The position numbers and the translations under genes were made by a program. The notes under the pieces were generated by a model. That model had not been told where the DNA came from, made no database searches, and saw nothing but the letters and a program-made list of their open reading frames with translations. This document shows, piece by piece, positions 44,462 to 53,504 of a DNA stretch of 64,000 bases (position 1 is its first letter; each line of letters starts with the position of its first letter). Origin of the DNA: Alphaproteobacteria bacterium. Lineage in GTDB: Bacteria > Myxococcota_A > UBA796 > GCA-2862545. The stretch is from NCBI GenBank assembly GCA_020632925.1, contig JACKER010000029.1:25639-89638 (forward strand). The letters are read 5' to 3'.

Positions 44462-46735
44462 ATGCCCACGCTCGTCGCGCTCTCGCTGCTGGCCTGCCGG
44501 AACGATCTGGTGGGGGAGACCCGCCACCCACCGGGCTCGACGCCGACGACGCCCACGGTCCCGACGACGCCCACCACGCCGACGACCCCGACCACGCCCA
44601 CCACGCCGACGACCCCCACCACGCCGACGACCACGCCGCCGGACGGTGACCCCTACGCCGTGGCACCCACCCCGCCCGAGCTCTCGCCGGCGGCGCTGGC
44701 CGACATCGCCTCGCGGATCGACGCCATCCGCGCGAGCACCGTGGCGACCACCGGCGTGATGGTGGTGGACGCCGAGAACGGGCAGGTGGTCTATGCCTTC
44801 GACGAGGACGGGCCCAAGAAGCCAGCGAGCAACACGAAGTTGTTCACGACGGGTGCGGCCTTCGACGAGCTGGGCGAGGAACACCGGCTGCCGGTGACCG
44901 CCTGGGGGAACGCCGCCCCGGACGCGCAGGGGCGGGTGGCCACGCTCACGGTCGTGGGCGAGCACGACTTCACCTGGTCGACCTTCTTCTACGCCGACGA
45001 GCTGTTCAGCGCGGATCTGCTCGCCGACACGCTCTGGGACGCCGGGCTCCGCCAGGTGGGGACGTTGGTGGTGGCGGGCGAGTACGAGGTGGAGGGGTAC
45101 CAGTTCGGCACCTACGACGCCGACGCGTACCGTCAGGACGCCGCGCTCGTGCTCCAGACCGCGCTCGCCGACCGCGGCATCGCCGTGGGCACGACCTCGA
45201 CCACGGCCTCCTTCTCGGCCGGCGCGGTGCCGATCGGCGCACGGGACTCGGCGCCGCTGCTCACCGCCGCGCACCCGCTCAACGTGTACAGCCACAACGA
45301 GTTCGCGGACATCCTGAGCCGGCACGTCGGGTACGAGCTGCGCGGCGCCAGCACCTACGCCGCGGGCACGGCCGAGGTGATCGACTGGCTCTCGGGGCTC
45401 GGCGTCGACACCACGGGGATGGCGCTGAACGACGGCTCGGGGCTGTCGCACGACAACCGGGTCACGCCGCGCCAGGTCGTCGGGCTGCTCGACGCGATGC
45501 TCGCGCGGCCCGCGGGCCTCGACTGGCGCCGGACGTTCAGCATCGGCGCGGTGATCGGCACGCTCGGCAGCCGGATGACCTCGCCCGACACCGCCGGTCG
45601 CTTCTATGGCAAGACGGGGACGCTCACGGGCGTGATCGCGACCTCCGGCGTGCTGTTCCACCGGCACGACGGGCACCGGTACCTGATCTCGGCGCTGATG
45701 AACGACGTGAGCGACAGCACCTTCGCTCGCTCGCTCGAGGACCAGATCGTGGCCGTCGTGGGTGACGACCACCGCGGGCTCGGCGCGCGTCCAGAGCGGG
45801 TCTCGCTGCGGACGGTCCTGGCGCCGGGCGACGGGACGCTCGCCGTGAGCTGGGAGCCGGTGGCGGGTGCCACGGCGTACCTGGTGTGGCTGTCGGACGA
45901 CGGCCTCGTGTGGGACCGCTCGCGGGCTCGGCTCGTGACGGGCACCTCGCACCTCGCCGGCGGCCTGCCGTCCGATCGCGTGCAGTACGTGCGGATCACG
46001 GCGACGAACACGGCGGGCGAGGGGGATCCGAGCGACGTCCTCGCCGGGCGGACCGCGCACGCGCCCGCGTCGATCCTGCTCGTCGACGGCGACGACCGCT
46101 GGGTGGGCCAGCCCGAGAACCCGATGGGCCACGGGCACGACTTCCTCGTGGGGCACGCCTCCGCGCTCGGCGCGCGGCCGTTCGAGAGCGTCTCGCACCA
46201 CGCGATCGACGATGGCACGGTCGATCCCGCCGACTACGACGCGGTGCTCTGGCAGCTCGGGGAACAGTCGAGCCAGGACGGCACGCTCTCGCCCGCGGAG
46301 CAGGCCGCCCTCGAGAGCGCCGTAGCGGGAGGGACCGGCCTGCTGGTGAGCGGCGCCGAGCTCGCCTGGGACCTCGACTGGCTCGGCGAGCCGGCGGACC
46401 AGGCCTTCCTGCACCAGGTGCTGCACGTCACCTACGCGGGCGACGACGCCGAGACCAGCACGACGCGCCCCACCCGCGGCGGGTTGTTCGCGGGCCTGCC
46501 CGAGCTCGAGTTCTACACGCCGGGCACGCAGGACGTGGCCTTCCCCGACCAGCTCTCACCGAGCGCCGGCGGGGTCGCCGAGCTCGCCTACGTCGGTGGG
46601 GCGGGTGGGACGGCGGCGGTCAGCTCCGATGGCGTCGGGCGCACCGTGGTCCTCGGCTTCCCGTTCGAGGCACTGGACGGCAGCGACCGCCGAGACGCCG
46701 TCATGGCGCGGGTGCTCGACTTCTTCGGGATCTGA
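44462..46735 (+). CDS. S13 (PBP4-type) penicillin-binding lipoprotein with FnIII and C-terminal GATase-like domain
   Basis: 757 aa. D-Ala-D-Ala carboxypeptidase/endopeptidase acting on peptidoglycan. The lipoprotein start MPTLVALSLLACR is followed by a T-P-T repeat linker (~30-58). Penicillin-binding motifs: SNTK near 122, SHN near 277, DGSGLSHDN near 326, KTGT near 384. Then a fibronectin-III-like module (~445-535, LAVSWEPVAGATAYLVW). The last ~200 residues (SILLVDGDDRW, LWQLGEQSSQDGTLSPAEQ, GGTGLLVSGAELAWDLDW) resemble the class I amidotransferase-like fold found on secreted hydrolases. The two added domains are unusual for S13. Confidence 0.88.
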   Translation: MPTLVALSLLACRNDLVGETRHPPGSTPTTPTVPTTPTTPTTPTTPTTPTTPTTPTTTPPDGDPYAVAPTPPELSPAALADIASRIDAIRASTVATTGVMVVDAENGQVVYAFDEDGPKKPASNTKLFTTGAAFDELGEEHRLPVTAWGNAAPDAQGRVATLTVVGEHDFTWSTFFYADELFSADLLADTLWDAGLRQVGTLVVAGEYEVEGYQFGTYDADAYRQDAALVLQTALADRGIAVGTTSTTASFSAGAVPIGARDSAPLLTAAHPLNVYSHNEFADILSRHVGYELRGASTYAAGTAEVIDWLSGLGVDTTGMALNDGSGLSHDNRVTPRQVVGLLDAMLARPAGLDWRRTFSIGAVIGTLGSRMTSPDTAGRFYGKTGTLTGVIATSGVLFHRHDGHRYLISALMNDVSDSTFARSLEDQIVAVVGDDHRGLGARPERVSLRTVLAPGDGTLAVSWEPVAGATAYLVWLSDDGLVWDRSRARLVTGTSHLAGGLPSDRVQYVRITATNTAGEGDPSDVLAGRTAHAPASILLVDGDDRWVGQPENPMGHGHDFLVGHASALGARPFESVSHHAIDDGTVDPADYDAVLWQLGEQSSQDGTLSPAEQAALESAVAGGTGLLVSGAELAWDLDWLGEPADQAFLHQVLHVTYAGDDAETSTTRPTRGGLFAGLPELEFYTPGTQDVAFPDQLSPSAGGVAELAYVGGAGGTAAVSSDGVGRTVVLGFPFEALDGSDRRDAVMARVLDFFGI

Positions 46736-46767
46736 ATCGGCCGGAGGAACCGGAATCGACGCCCCTC

Positions 46768-47172
46768 TCACGGAGTGGTGGTCGTCGTCTGCGTGCACCC
46801 CGTGTCGCCGGTGGCGCAGGTCGCGGTCGTCCCCGAGTGGGTCGTCGTCTCGGCGCACCCCGTGTCTTCCTCGGGGTCGCAGTGCGGGACGAAGATGCAG
46901 CCGGTCTCCTTGTCGCACAGCACGTTGCCGCAGGAGTTCGGGAACGCGACGCGGCAGTTCGACGACAGCACGTCCTGGATGCACACGTCGTAGTCCGCGA
47001 CCGTCTTGTCGTAGTCGCAGATGTACAGCTCCTTCTTCTGCTCCATGCAGGAGTTGAAGCCGGAGGTCATGCCGCACTCGACCTCGTGGTCGCAGAGGCG
47101 CACGAGGACCCGGTTGCACTGGCCCTCCACCGACTTGCCGCACCCCGCCAGCACCATCGCGATCCACAGCAT
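46768..47172 (-). CDS. Cys-rich lipoprotein with Thr-rich tail
   Basis: 134 aa. MLWIAMVLAGCG gives a lipobox near residue 11. The mature part has about twelve Cys in a pattern suggesting disulfides (GQCNRVLVRLCDHEVECG, CMEQKKELYICD), then a C-terminal Thr/Gly tail (TTTHSGTTATCATGDTGCTQ). Cys-rich small lipoproteins like this are frequent in myxobacteria; function unknown. Convergent with the S13 PBP gene. Confidence 0.75.
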   Translation of the reverse strand: MLWIAMVLAGCGKSVEGQCNRVLVRLCDHEVECGMTSGFNSCMEQKKELYICDYDKTVADYDVCIQDVLSSNCRVAFPNSCGNVLCDKETGCIFVPHCDPEEDTGCAETTTHSGTTATCATGDTGCTQTTTTTP

Positions 47173-47217
47173 CCGCGTCTCCTCCGACCGATTGTACCCG
47201 GACCGCGCGGGACGGCG

Positions 47218-48675
47218 TCAGATCAGGCCCGCGCTCGCGAGCAGCAGGCCCACGCCGTACCCGGTGCCCCGATGCCCGGAGACCGCGGGAGCCGCCATGT
47301 CCACGTGACACCAGGGCCCGTCGTACCCCGCGGCGACGAGGTGGTTGCCGATGAACTGCGCAGCGCAGCTGGCCTGGGCGTTGCTGCGGTCCTTCACGGA
47401 GTTGCGCATGTCGGCCACGGGCGAGCGGAACTCGCCGCGGAAGAACTCGGGGGCGTAGGGGATGGGGAACGCGAGCTCGCCCACGCGGCGGCCCGCGTCG
47501 AAGAGCCGGCGCTCGAGCGCGTCGTCGTTCGCGTGCAGCGCGGCGTGGTGCTTGCCCGTGGCCACGGACTGGGCGCCGGTCAGCGTCGCCAGATCGAGCA
47601 CCTCGGTGGGTGCGTGGTGGCGCGCCACCCAGGCCACCCCGTCGGCGAGGACGAGGCGGCCCTCGGCGTCGGTGTTGTTCACCTCGACCGTGCGTCCCGA
47701 GTACATCCGCAGCACGTCGTCGGGCCGGACGGACCCGGGACCGACGGCGTTCTCGGCCACGCACAGCGCCGCCACGAGGCGGTCGGGCGCCCCCAGCGAG
47801 ACGGCGGCGCCGAACGCCGCGAGCACCGCAGCGGCCCCGGCCATGTCCGTCTTCATGCCGGGCATCGAGGTCTTCGCCTTGATCGACAGCCCGCCGGTGT
47901 CGTAGACGATGCCCTTGCCCACCCACGCGCGTCGGGTCGCGGCGTCGGGGGAGCCGTGCGCCAACGTCACCAGCGCGGGGGCCTGGGCGGCCGCCTTGCC
48001 CACGCCCCACAGCCCGCCCAGCCCGAGCTCGGCGAGCTCGGCGCCGCGGATCACGGTCACCTCGGCGCCCGTGCGGGCACCGACGGCGCGGGCCCACTCG
48101 ACCATCGCGTCGCAGTTCATCGTGTCCGGGGGCTGATCCACGCTCGCGGCGGCCTCGCGCACGGCTTCGGCGGCGACGAGCAGGCGCTCGGGGACGATGC
48201 CCCCGCCCTCGCGGGGCAGGAGCACGACGTTCACCCGGCGGTCCACCTGTGGGGAGCTCGTGCCCTGCCAGGTCGGCAGGCAGCGCGCGACCGCCATCAC
48301 CACGGCCGCCGCGTGGTCCGCGTGATCGAGGCAGGCGACGACGGTGACGTCGCCCTTGTGGAGCGCGCCCTGGAGCGCGTGCCCGACGGCGAAGGCGCGG
48401 GAGGGGCTGTTGTGGCGGGAGCAGGGCTCGGGCAACAGCGCCGCCGACACCCGCGCGGGGGTGCCCGCGGTCCACGTGGTCACGAGCCGGCCGGTGTCCC
48501 CCGGATCGGACTTGCGCACCATCTGCGTGAACACGGGCTCGCCCACGGACTCCGGCAGGAGGCGCAGGACGTCGGGCTCGAGCAGGCGGGCGCCCCGGCC
48601 CAGGAACACGAGGGCGTCGGACGGGGGGAGCGGCGCTCCCGGGACCGCGGTCGTGACCGACAAGCTGGCTGGCAT
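47218..48675 (-). CDS. M17 leucyl aminopeptidase family protein
   Basis: 485-aa dimetal aminopeptidase. Metal and active-site motifs: GKGIVYDTGGLSIKAKTSMPGMKTDMAGAA (Lys, Asp) and NTDAEGRLVLADGV (Asp, Glu, Arg); it ends HVDMAAPAVSGHRGTGYGV. The lysine-rich metal loop with KTSMPGMK is like the NPEPL1 branch rather than E. coli PepA. The ATG at 48675 has GGAGG 4 nt upstream; longer frames extend upstream without support. Cytoplasmic peptide turnover is the expected role. Confidence 0.92.
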   Translation of the reverse strand: MPASLSVTTAVPGAPLPPSDALVFLGRGARLLEPDVLRLLPESVGEPVFTQMVRKSDPGDTGRLVTTWTAGTPARVSAALLPEPCSRHNSPSRAFAVGHALQGALHKGDVTVVACLDHADHAAAVVMAVARCLPTWQGTSSPQVDRRVNVVLLPREGGGIVPERLLVAAEAVREAAASVDQPPDTMNCDAMVEWARAVGARTGAEVTVIRGAELAELGLGGLWGVGKAAAQAPALVTLAHGSPDAATRRAWVGKGIVYDTGGLSIKAKTSMPGMKTDMAGAAAVLAAFGAAVSLGAPDRLVAALCVAENAVGPGSVRPDDVLRMYSGRTVEVNNTDAEGRLVLADGVAWVARHHAPTEVLDLATLTGAQSVATGKHHAALHANDDALERRLFDAGRRVGELAFPIPYAPEFFRGEFRSPVADMRNSVKDRSNAQASCAAQFIGNHLVAAGYDGPWCHVDMAAPAVSGHRGTGYGVGLLLASAGLI

Positions 48676-48725
48676 CGCTCCTCCAGGAGCCTGCGCAGTA
48701 ACACGAGCCCGCGTTAGCCCGTGCG

Positions 48726-49883
48726 ATGGGCTTCGACGCCGAGGTGATCGTCGTAGGCGGCGGGCTGGCCGGGCTGGCCACGGCGGTCGGGCTGTGGTCT
48801 CGGGGGCGCGAGGTGCTGGTGCTGGACCGCGCCTCGGCCGGACGGGACAAGCCATGCGGCGAGGGCATGCTCCCCCACGGCGTCGCCGCGCTGGTCCGCG
48901 CCGGCTTCCCGATCCCCGAGCCCTCGATGCGCTTCGTCGGCATCGCCTACCGGGACGGGGACACCCGCGCGATGGGCACGTTCCCGCGCGGCGGCACCGG
49001 GCTCGGGGTCCGGCGCACGGTGCTCGACGCCTCGCTGGACGCGCACGCGCGGTCCCTCGGTGTGCCGGTGCGCCGCGGCGTTCGGGTGACGGGGCTCGGC
49101 GGCGAGGCGGGCGCGTGGCGCGTCTCGACCTCGGACGGCGAGCTGCGGGCCAGGGTCGTGGTCGGGGCCGACGGGGCACGCTCGCCCACGCGGCGACTCC
49201 TCGGCCTGCACGCCGACCCGGCGGGGCGCAAGCGGTGGGCGCTGCGCCGGCACCACGCGCTCCGCCCCGGCGTGCCCGACCCCGAGCGGGTGGTGGTGTC
49301 GCTCGTGGAGGACGCCGAGCTCTACGTGACGCCGACCGCGCCCGGGCAGGTCAACGTCGCCGTGCTGACCGAGGACGTGCTCACACCGACCTTCCGCGGG
49401 GACCGCGACGGCGCACACGCCAGGCTCGTCACGCGCGATCCGGCGCTGGCCGAGATGCTCGCCGAGCCCGTGAGCGAGACGCTGGCGACGGGGCCGCTGC
49501 GGGTGGCGGCACGCGACGTGGTGACGGACGGGGCCGTGCTGGTGGGGGATGCCGCCGGCTTCGTGGACGGCATCACCGGCGAGGGGATGAGCCTGACGCT
49601 GGTGGCGGCCGAGCTCGCGGCCGAGGTGGTCGCCGCCGCGTTGGTGCGGGGGACGTTGGACGCCCGCTCGCTCCGCCCCTACGCCCGCCGGCGTCGGGCT
49701 GCGGTGGCGGCGTCCAACCGGATGACCGAAATGGTGCTCGCCGGGATCCGCCACCGTCGCCTGGCTTCGCGGGTCGTCCGTCACCTCGCGCGCTCACCGG
49801 CGACCTTCGACCGGCTGCTGGCGCTCGACGCGGGGGAGGGGAGCCCGCTGGACCTGCTCTGGCTGGCGCGGGCGGCGCTGTGA
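48726..49883 (+). CDS. FAD-dependent oxidoreductase (geranylgeranyl-reductase family)
   Basis: 385 aa. FAD motifs: VIVVGGGLAGLATAVGL at the N-terminus, GADGARSPTRRLLG, and GAVLVGDAAGFVDGITGEGMSL. PCGEGMLP resembles the substrate-side motif of geranylgeranyl reductases, which saturate isoprenoid or other lipid double bonds. The stop overlaps the next gene's start (GTGA), so it is coupled to an alpha/beta hydrolase. Substrate unknown; lipid or quinone is likely. Confidence 0.88.
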   Translation: MGFDAEVIVVGGGLAGLATAVGLWSRGREVLVLDRASAGRDKPCGEGMLPHGVAALVRAGFPIPEPSMRFVGIAYRDGDTRAMGTFPRGGTGLGVRRTVLDASLDAHARSLGVPVRRGVRVTGLGGEAGAWRVSTSDGELRARVVVGADGARSPTRRLLGLHADPAGRKRWALRRHHALRPGVPDPERVVVSLVEDAELYVTPTAPGQVNVAVLTEDVLTPTFRGDRDGAHARLVTRDPALAEMLAEPVSETLATGPLRVAARDVVTDGAVLVGDAAGFVDGITGEGMSLTLVAAELAAEVVAAALVRGTLDARSLRPYARRRRAAVAASNRMTEMVLAGIRHRRLASRVVRHLARSPATFDRLLALDAGEGSPLDLLWLARAAL

Positions 49884-50737
49884 GGGTGGTGACGAGCGAC
49901 GGCGTGCGTCTCGCAGTGCGGGTCCGCGCGCCCGAGGGACGCCCGGTCGCACGCTGCCTGCTCGTGCACGCGATGATGGTGGACGCGCGCACCATGGACC
50001 GCGCGCGGGGACCGGGGCTCGCGAGCACGCTGGCGGAGGAGGGGCTCGAGGCCTGGTCCGCGGACCTCCGCGGGCACGGGGACAGCGACCGGCCCGCGTC
50101 CTGGACCTACGACGACCTGGTGCGGCGCGACCTGCCGGCGTTGATCGCGGCGGCCTCCGCCGACGGACTCCCGCTCGTGATCGTCGGCCACTCGCTGGGA
50201 GCCCACGTGGCCGCCGCGACCATCGCGGAGGGCGCCCGCCCCCGGGCCCTCGTGATGATCGCGGGCAACGTCTGGCGGCCCTCCCACGAGCCCTCGATGC
50301 GCAGGCGTGCGCTCAAGGGCGCGCTGATGACGGCGTTCCTGGCGTCGGCCCGCGCGCGCGGACGCTTCCCCTCCCGCCGGCTCGGCATCGGGACCGTGGA
50401 CGAGGCCACCCCCTACGTCGAGGACCTCGTGCGGTTCTGGCGGACGGATCGCTTCGCCTCCCGCGAGGGTCGCGACTGGGTCCCGGCCCTGCGCGAGGTG
50501 CGGATGCCGGTGTTGGCCGTCGCTGGCGCAGGTGACCGCCTGCTGGCGTCACCGGACGGCGTGCGCCGGTTCGCCGACGCGTTCCCGCCGGGCTGCGTCG
50601 ATGCGTGGGTCGTGCGGCGGGCCTCGGGCGACTGGGACGCCGACCACATGGGCCTCGTCACCGACGTCCGCTCCCTCCCCACCTGGCGGCGCATCGCCGG
50701 GTGGATCCGTGCCTCAGCGGACGACGCCGTCCCGTAG
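49880..50737 (+). CDS. Alpha/beta-hydrolase fold protein
   Basis: 285 aa. Nucleophile elbow GHSLGAH; catalytic His is expected in the DWDADHMGL segment and Asp in the AGAGDRLL region. LRGHGDSDRP is the usual oxyanion-side motif. GTG start overlapping the stop of the flavin reductase. Its C-terminus runs antiparallel over the end of the nucleotidyltransferase gene by 24 bp. Substrate unknown. Confidence 0.85.
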   Translation: MRVVTSDGVRLAVRVRAPEGRPVARCLLVHAMMVDARTMDRARGPGLASTLAEEGLEAWSADLRGHGDSDRPASWTYDDLVRRDLPALIAAASADGLPLVIVGHSLGAHVAAATIAEGARPRALVMIAGNVWRPSHEPSMRRRALKGALMTAFLASARARGRFPSRRLGIGTVDEATPYVEDLVRFWRTDRFASREGRDWVPALREVRMPVLAVAGAGDRLLASPDGVRRFADAFPPGCVDAWVVRRASGDWDADHMGLVTDVRSLPTWRRIAGWIRASADDAVP

Positions 50738-51883
50738 GACCGTCTCGACGAGCTCGATGCACAGCGCGTCCAGCGCCTCGCGGTCGGGCGCCCGCGGCAG
50801 GGGGGAGACCCCGGACCCGCCGACCTCCTGCAGCTCGCGCTCGGCCTCCTGCGCCCAGGCCATGAGCTCGTCGTAGCTCCACGCCCCGGCGCGGATCGCG
50901 AGCAGCTCCTCGGCGTCGCCCGCGCCCCCGGCGCCGCGCCAGACCACGACGCGCCCGGTGCGCAGTGCCTCGATGCCCATGCGCAGCAAGCGGACCAGGT
51001 GCGCGCCGTGCTTGGTGTCGTACCCGTGCTTCGCCTCGAGCTCGGCCCGCGCCGCGTTCCGCGAGGCCTTCCAGTCGCGGTACTGGCGCCAGCGACGGGC
51101 GGCGCTCTCGTACTCGCGCTCCCGGCGCATCGCCTCGACCAGGTTGTCGTCCAGGCCGATGGTCCGCGCCGCTGCGAGCCAGCGGGCGTCCTGCTCGTCG
51201 AGCCGCAGCGCGCTGCCGATCTCCGCCACCGCCCGGCTGACGGACTCCTTCACGTGCTCGACGGTCGCTGCGGGCACACCGGACAGATCGAGCTCCCACC
51301 GGTCCACCTGCTTGCGCACCGCGGCTGTGGCGGCGGCCAGCTGGTCCGCGGGGATCAACGTCTGCTCGGGCAGGCCGTGCTCGGCGCGGGAGGGCGGGCC
51401 CTTCGGCGGGTCGAGCAGCCACTGGCGGTGCCCGACGATGCGCTTGAGCTGCGCCATCGCGTACCCGCTGAACGTGTGGCGCACCTTGGTGGAGAGGAAC
51501 GCGTCGCGCTGCTCGCGGAGGCGGCGGCCCGCCAGCGACGACAGCCGCACCTCCTCGTCGCGGCAGAAGAGCACGTCGAGGATGTTGGGGTTGGCCTCGG
51601 CGGCGAGCGACATGAACTTGCGGAGCTCGAAGACCGTGCCCTCGAGGCCCTGCTCCTCGGCAGCGCGGCGCTCGTCGGCGTCGGTCAGCAGGTCGGTGAA
51701 CGCGTCTCGGATCGTGTCCTTGCCGTCCGCCTGCTCGAACCGGTGCGCGAAGCCGTGGAGGTACCGCGCGGGGGGCACGCCCACGCCCTTCACGTCCACG
51801 TCGGAGGTCGCGCGATGGATGCCGTAGGCGCGGCTGCCGCCGACCACCAACAGCAAGGTCCGCTCACGCAGGTCGAAGTCCAC
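50714..51883 (-). CDS. Predicted nucleotidyltransferase
   Basis: 389 aa. The N-terminus has the Pol-beta-type motif GGSRAYGIHRATSDVDVKG (GSxAYG with SDxD) near residues 13-32, typical of the minimal nucleotidyltransferases that occur with DNA-repair or toxin-antitoxin contexts. The C-terminal half is helical (RWRQYRDWKASRNAARAELEAKHGYDTKHGAHLVRL), a pattern seen in this family. GTG start with GAGG about 6 nt upstream. No antitoxin partner is visible beside it. Overlaps the hydrolase gene 3' end by 24 bp. Confidence 0.8.
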   Translation of the reverse strand: MDFDLRERTLLLVVGGSRAYGIHRATSDVDVKGVGVPPARYLHGFAHRFEQADGKDTIRDAFTDLLTDADERRAAEEQGLEGTVFELRKFMSLAAEANPNILDVLFCRDEEVRLSSLAGRRLREQRDAFLSTKVRHTFSGYAMAQLKRIVGHRQWLLDPPKGPPSRAEHGLPEQTLIPADQLAAATAAVRKQVDRWELDLSGVPAATVEHVKESVSRAVAEIGSALRLDEQDARWLAAARTIGLDDNLVEAMRREREYESAARRWRQYRDWKASRNAARAELEAKHGYDTKHGAHLVRLLRMGIEALRTGRVVVWRGAGGAGDAEELLAIRAGAWSYDELMAWAQEAERELQEVGGSGVSPLPRAPDREALDALCIELVETVLRDGVVR

Positions 51884-51906
51884 CGTGCCCCTCGCTCCCG
51901 GGGCGC

Positions 51907-52779
51907 TCAGAACCCCGCGGTGATGTCCACTCGGAGCGTAGCTTCCCGGAGTCCGGCGGGCACGGGCGCGGGCTGCAGCCCCACCCAGCTCGCGAGGGGG
52001 AGCACGAGGCCGCCGCGGATCCGCAGCTCGTCGACGGGGTCGTACCGGACGAGCCCGCCCACGTCGAAGGGCGACACGTCCCACCACGCCAGGCTGGCCT
52101 CGCCGGTGACGCCGACCTCGTCGGTGACGGCGAGATCCACCGCCCCCGTCCCCGAGACCTTGAAGTAGGTGGCGGGCACGGGCTCGTACCCCGGGGTGAA
52201 GTGCAGCCCCGCCGCGCCGCGCACCAGGAAGGTCAGCGTCCCCGGTCGCTGCCAGATCGCGATCACGTCGAGGCCGCCGCTGGTCCACAGCTCCTCGGCC
52301 TCGTTCACCCAGGTCGTGGTCTGGCCGAGCGGGACCTGGAGGGCGGCGCCCCAGGCCAGGTCCCCGTTCCGCAGGAAGAGGGTCGCGTTCAGGTTGCCCA
52401 GCCCCGCGTCGCGACCGTCGGCCGAGCGCCACGTGGCGAAGGGGACCGCGAGCGAGAAGCTCACGTCGTCGAAGCTGACCCGGCTGCGCGCCGTGAACGC
52501 GGTCGTCGCGCCGTCGCCGCCGACCACCGAGCTCGTCACCAGCGTCAGCCCGGAGCCGGGACCCGTCGGCTCGATGCGGAAGGTCTCCAGCGGGACGGCG
52601 GGCTCGGCGCGGGCCTCCAGGTCGGTGAGGGGCTCGACGGGGTCGGGGACCGGCTCGGGCTCGGGGACCGGCTCCGGGGCGGGCGCCGGCTCGGGGGCAG
52701 CGACCGGGACGTCGTCCTCCAGCACGTCGGACCAGGGGTTGTCGTCCGCCGCGGCCGTCAGCGCGAGCCACGCGATCAC
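51907..52779 (-). CDS. Outer-membrane beta-barrel-like protein
   Basis: 290 aa. A short signal-like start (VIAWLALTAAADD) and a Pro/Glu/Val linker (APEPAPAPEPVPEPEPVPDP) lead to a region of alternating beta strands (FTARSRVSFDDVSFSLAVPF, NATLFLRNGDLAWGAALQVPLG) ending in an aromatic (DITAGF), as in outer-membrane barrels. Function unknown. GTG start overlapping the stop of the upstream lipoprotein gene (GTGA), so the two are coupled. Confidence 0.75.
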   Translation of the reverse strand: MIAWLALTAAADDNPWSDVLEDDVPVAAPEPAPAPEPVPEPEPVPDPVEPLTDLEARAEPAVPLETFRIEPTGPGSGLTLVTSSVVGGDGATTAFTARSRVSFDDVSFSLAVPFATWRSADGRDAGLGNLNATLFLRNGDLAWGAALQVPLGQTTTWVNEAEELWTSGGLDVIAIWQRPGTLTFLVRGAAGLHFTPGYEPVPATYFKVSGTGAVDLAVTDEVGVTGEASLAWWDVSPFDVGGLVRYDPVDELRIRGGLVLPLASWVGLQPAPVPAGLREATLRVDITAGF

Positions 52780-53459
52780 GGCTCGCTCCAGCGGTGGCGG
52801 GCGCGCCAGGCCTCGAGGAGCGCTCCCTCGACGATGGTGGTGGAGTCGCTGGCCCCGAGCGCGCTCGTCCAGCGGACGACGTCGCCCTCTCCGAACCGCG
52901 CCGGGACCGGGAAGCAGGACGCCGTGGCGCCCTCGCCGTCGCCGATGGCCGCGAGGAAGGTGGGGGTCCAATAGGTGCCGAAGAAGTCCTCGCCGCCGAT
53001 GTCGAGGTCGAGGATCCGGGCCGGCTGCTCCTCGCTGAACACCAGGCACAGGTCGTCGCCGTCGAGCACGGCGTCCAGCAGCCGTGGACCCGGTCGCGTC
53101 GAGAACAGCGCCTCGCCCGCGAGACCCTCGGGCAGGACGAGCACGGGCTGCCGCGCCTGGTCCGGAGCGTCGATCAGCGCCCAGCCGTAGTCCGTGTCCG
53201 CGCGCCAACCGTCCGTGGGCTCGAAGAGGACCGTGGTCCCCTCGACCACGCGCTCCCCCTCGACGAAGCCGCCCTCGTCGAGATCGACGACCTGCAGCGA
53301 CTCGGGAGACACGGGCTGCCCCTCGGGGAGGCGCAGGGCGGGGAGGTGCACGCGCAGCGGCGTGTCGACCGTGACGCTGGTGGCACCGTCGAACGGCTCC
53401 ACGAACGCGTTGCCCTCGACCTCCGGCACACAAGCCACGAGCGCGACGACGAAGAGCAC
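52776..53459 (-). CDS. Lipoprotein with Ig-like (Big_5-type) domain
   Basis: 227 aa. MLFVVALVACVPE gives the lipobox Cys near residue 10. The first domain (NAFVEPFDGATSVTVDTPLRVHL...TTVLFEPTDGWRADTDYGWAL) follows the SbsA/Big_5 Ig-like pattern of 'property at extremes' surface domains. Two later Cys (DDLCLVFS, TASCFPV) may pair. Coupled to the barrel protein downstream; probably both at the outer membrane. Confidence 0.78.
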   Translation of the reverse strand: MLFVVALVACVPEVEGNAFVEPFDGATSVTVDTPLRVHLPALRLPEGQPVSPESLQVVDLDEGGFVEGERVVEGTTVLFEPTDGWRADTDYGWALIDAPDQARQPVLVLPEGLAGEALFSTRPGPRLLDAVLDGDDLCLVFSEEQPARILDLDIGGEDFFGTYWTPTFLAAIGDGEGATASCFPVPARFGEGDVVRWTSALGASDSTTIVEGALLEAWRARHRWSEP

Positions 53460-53504
53460 GAGTCCTCCGACTCGGACGTTACCACTCCCGATCGACCGCC
53501 CGCA

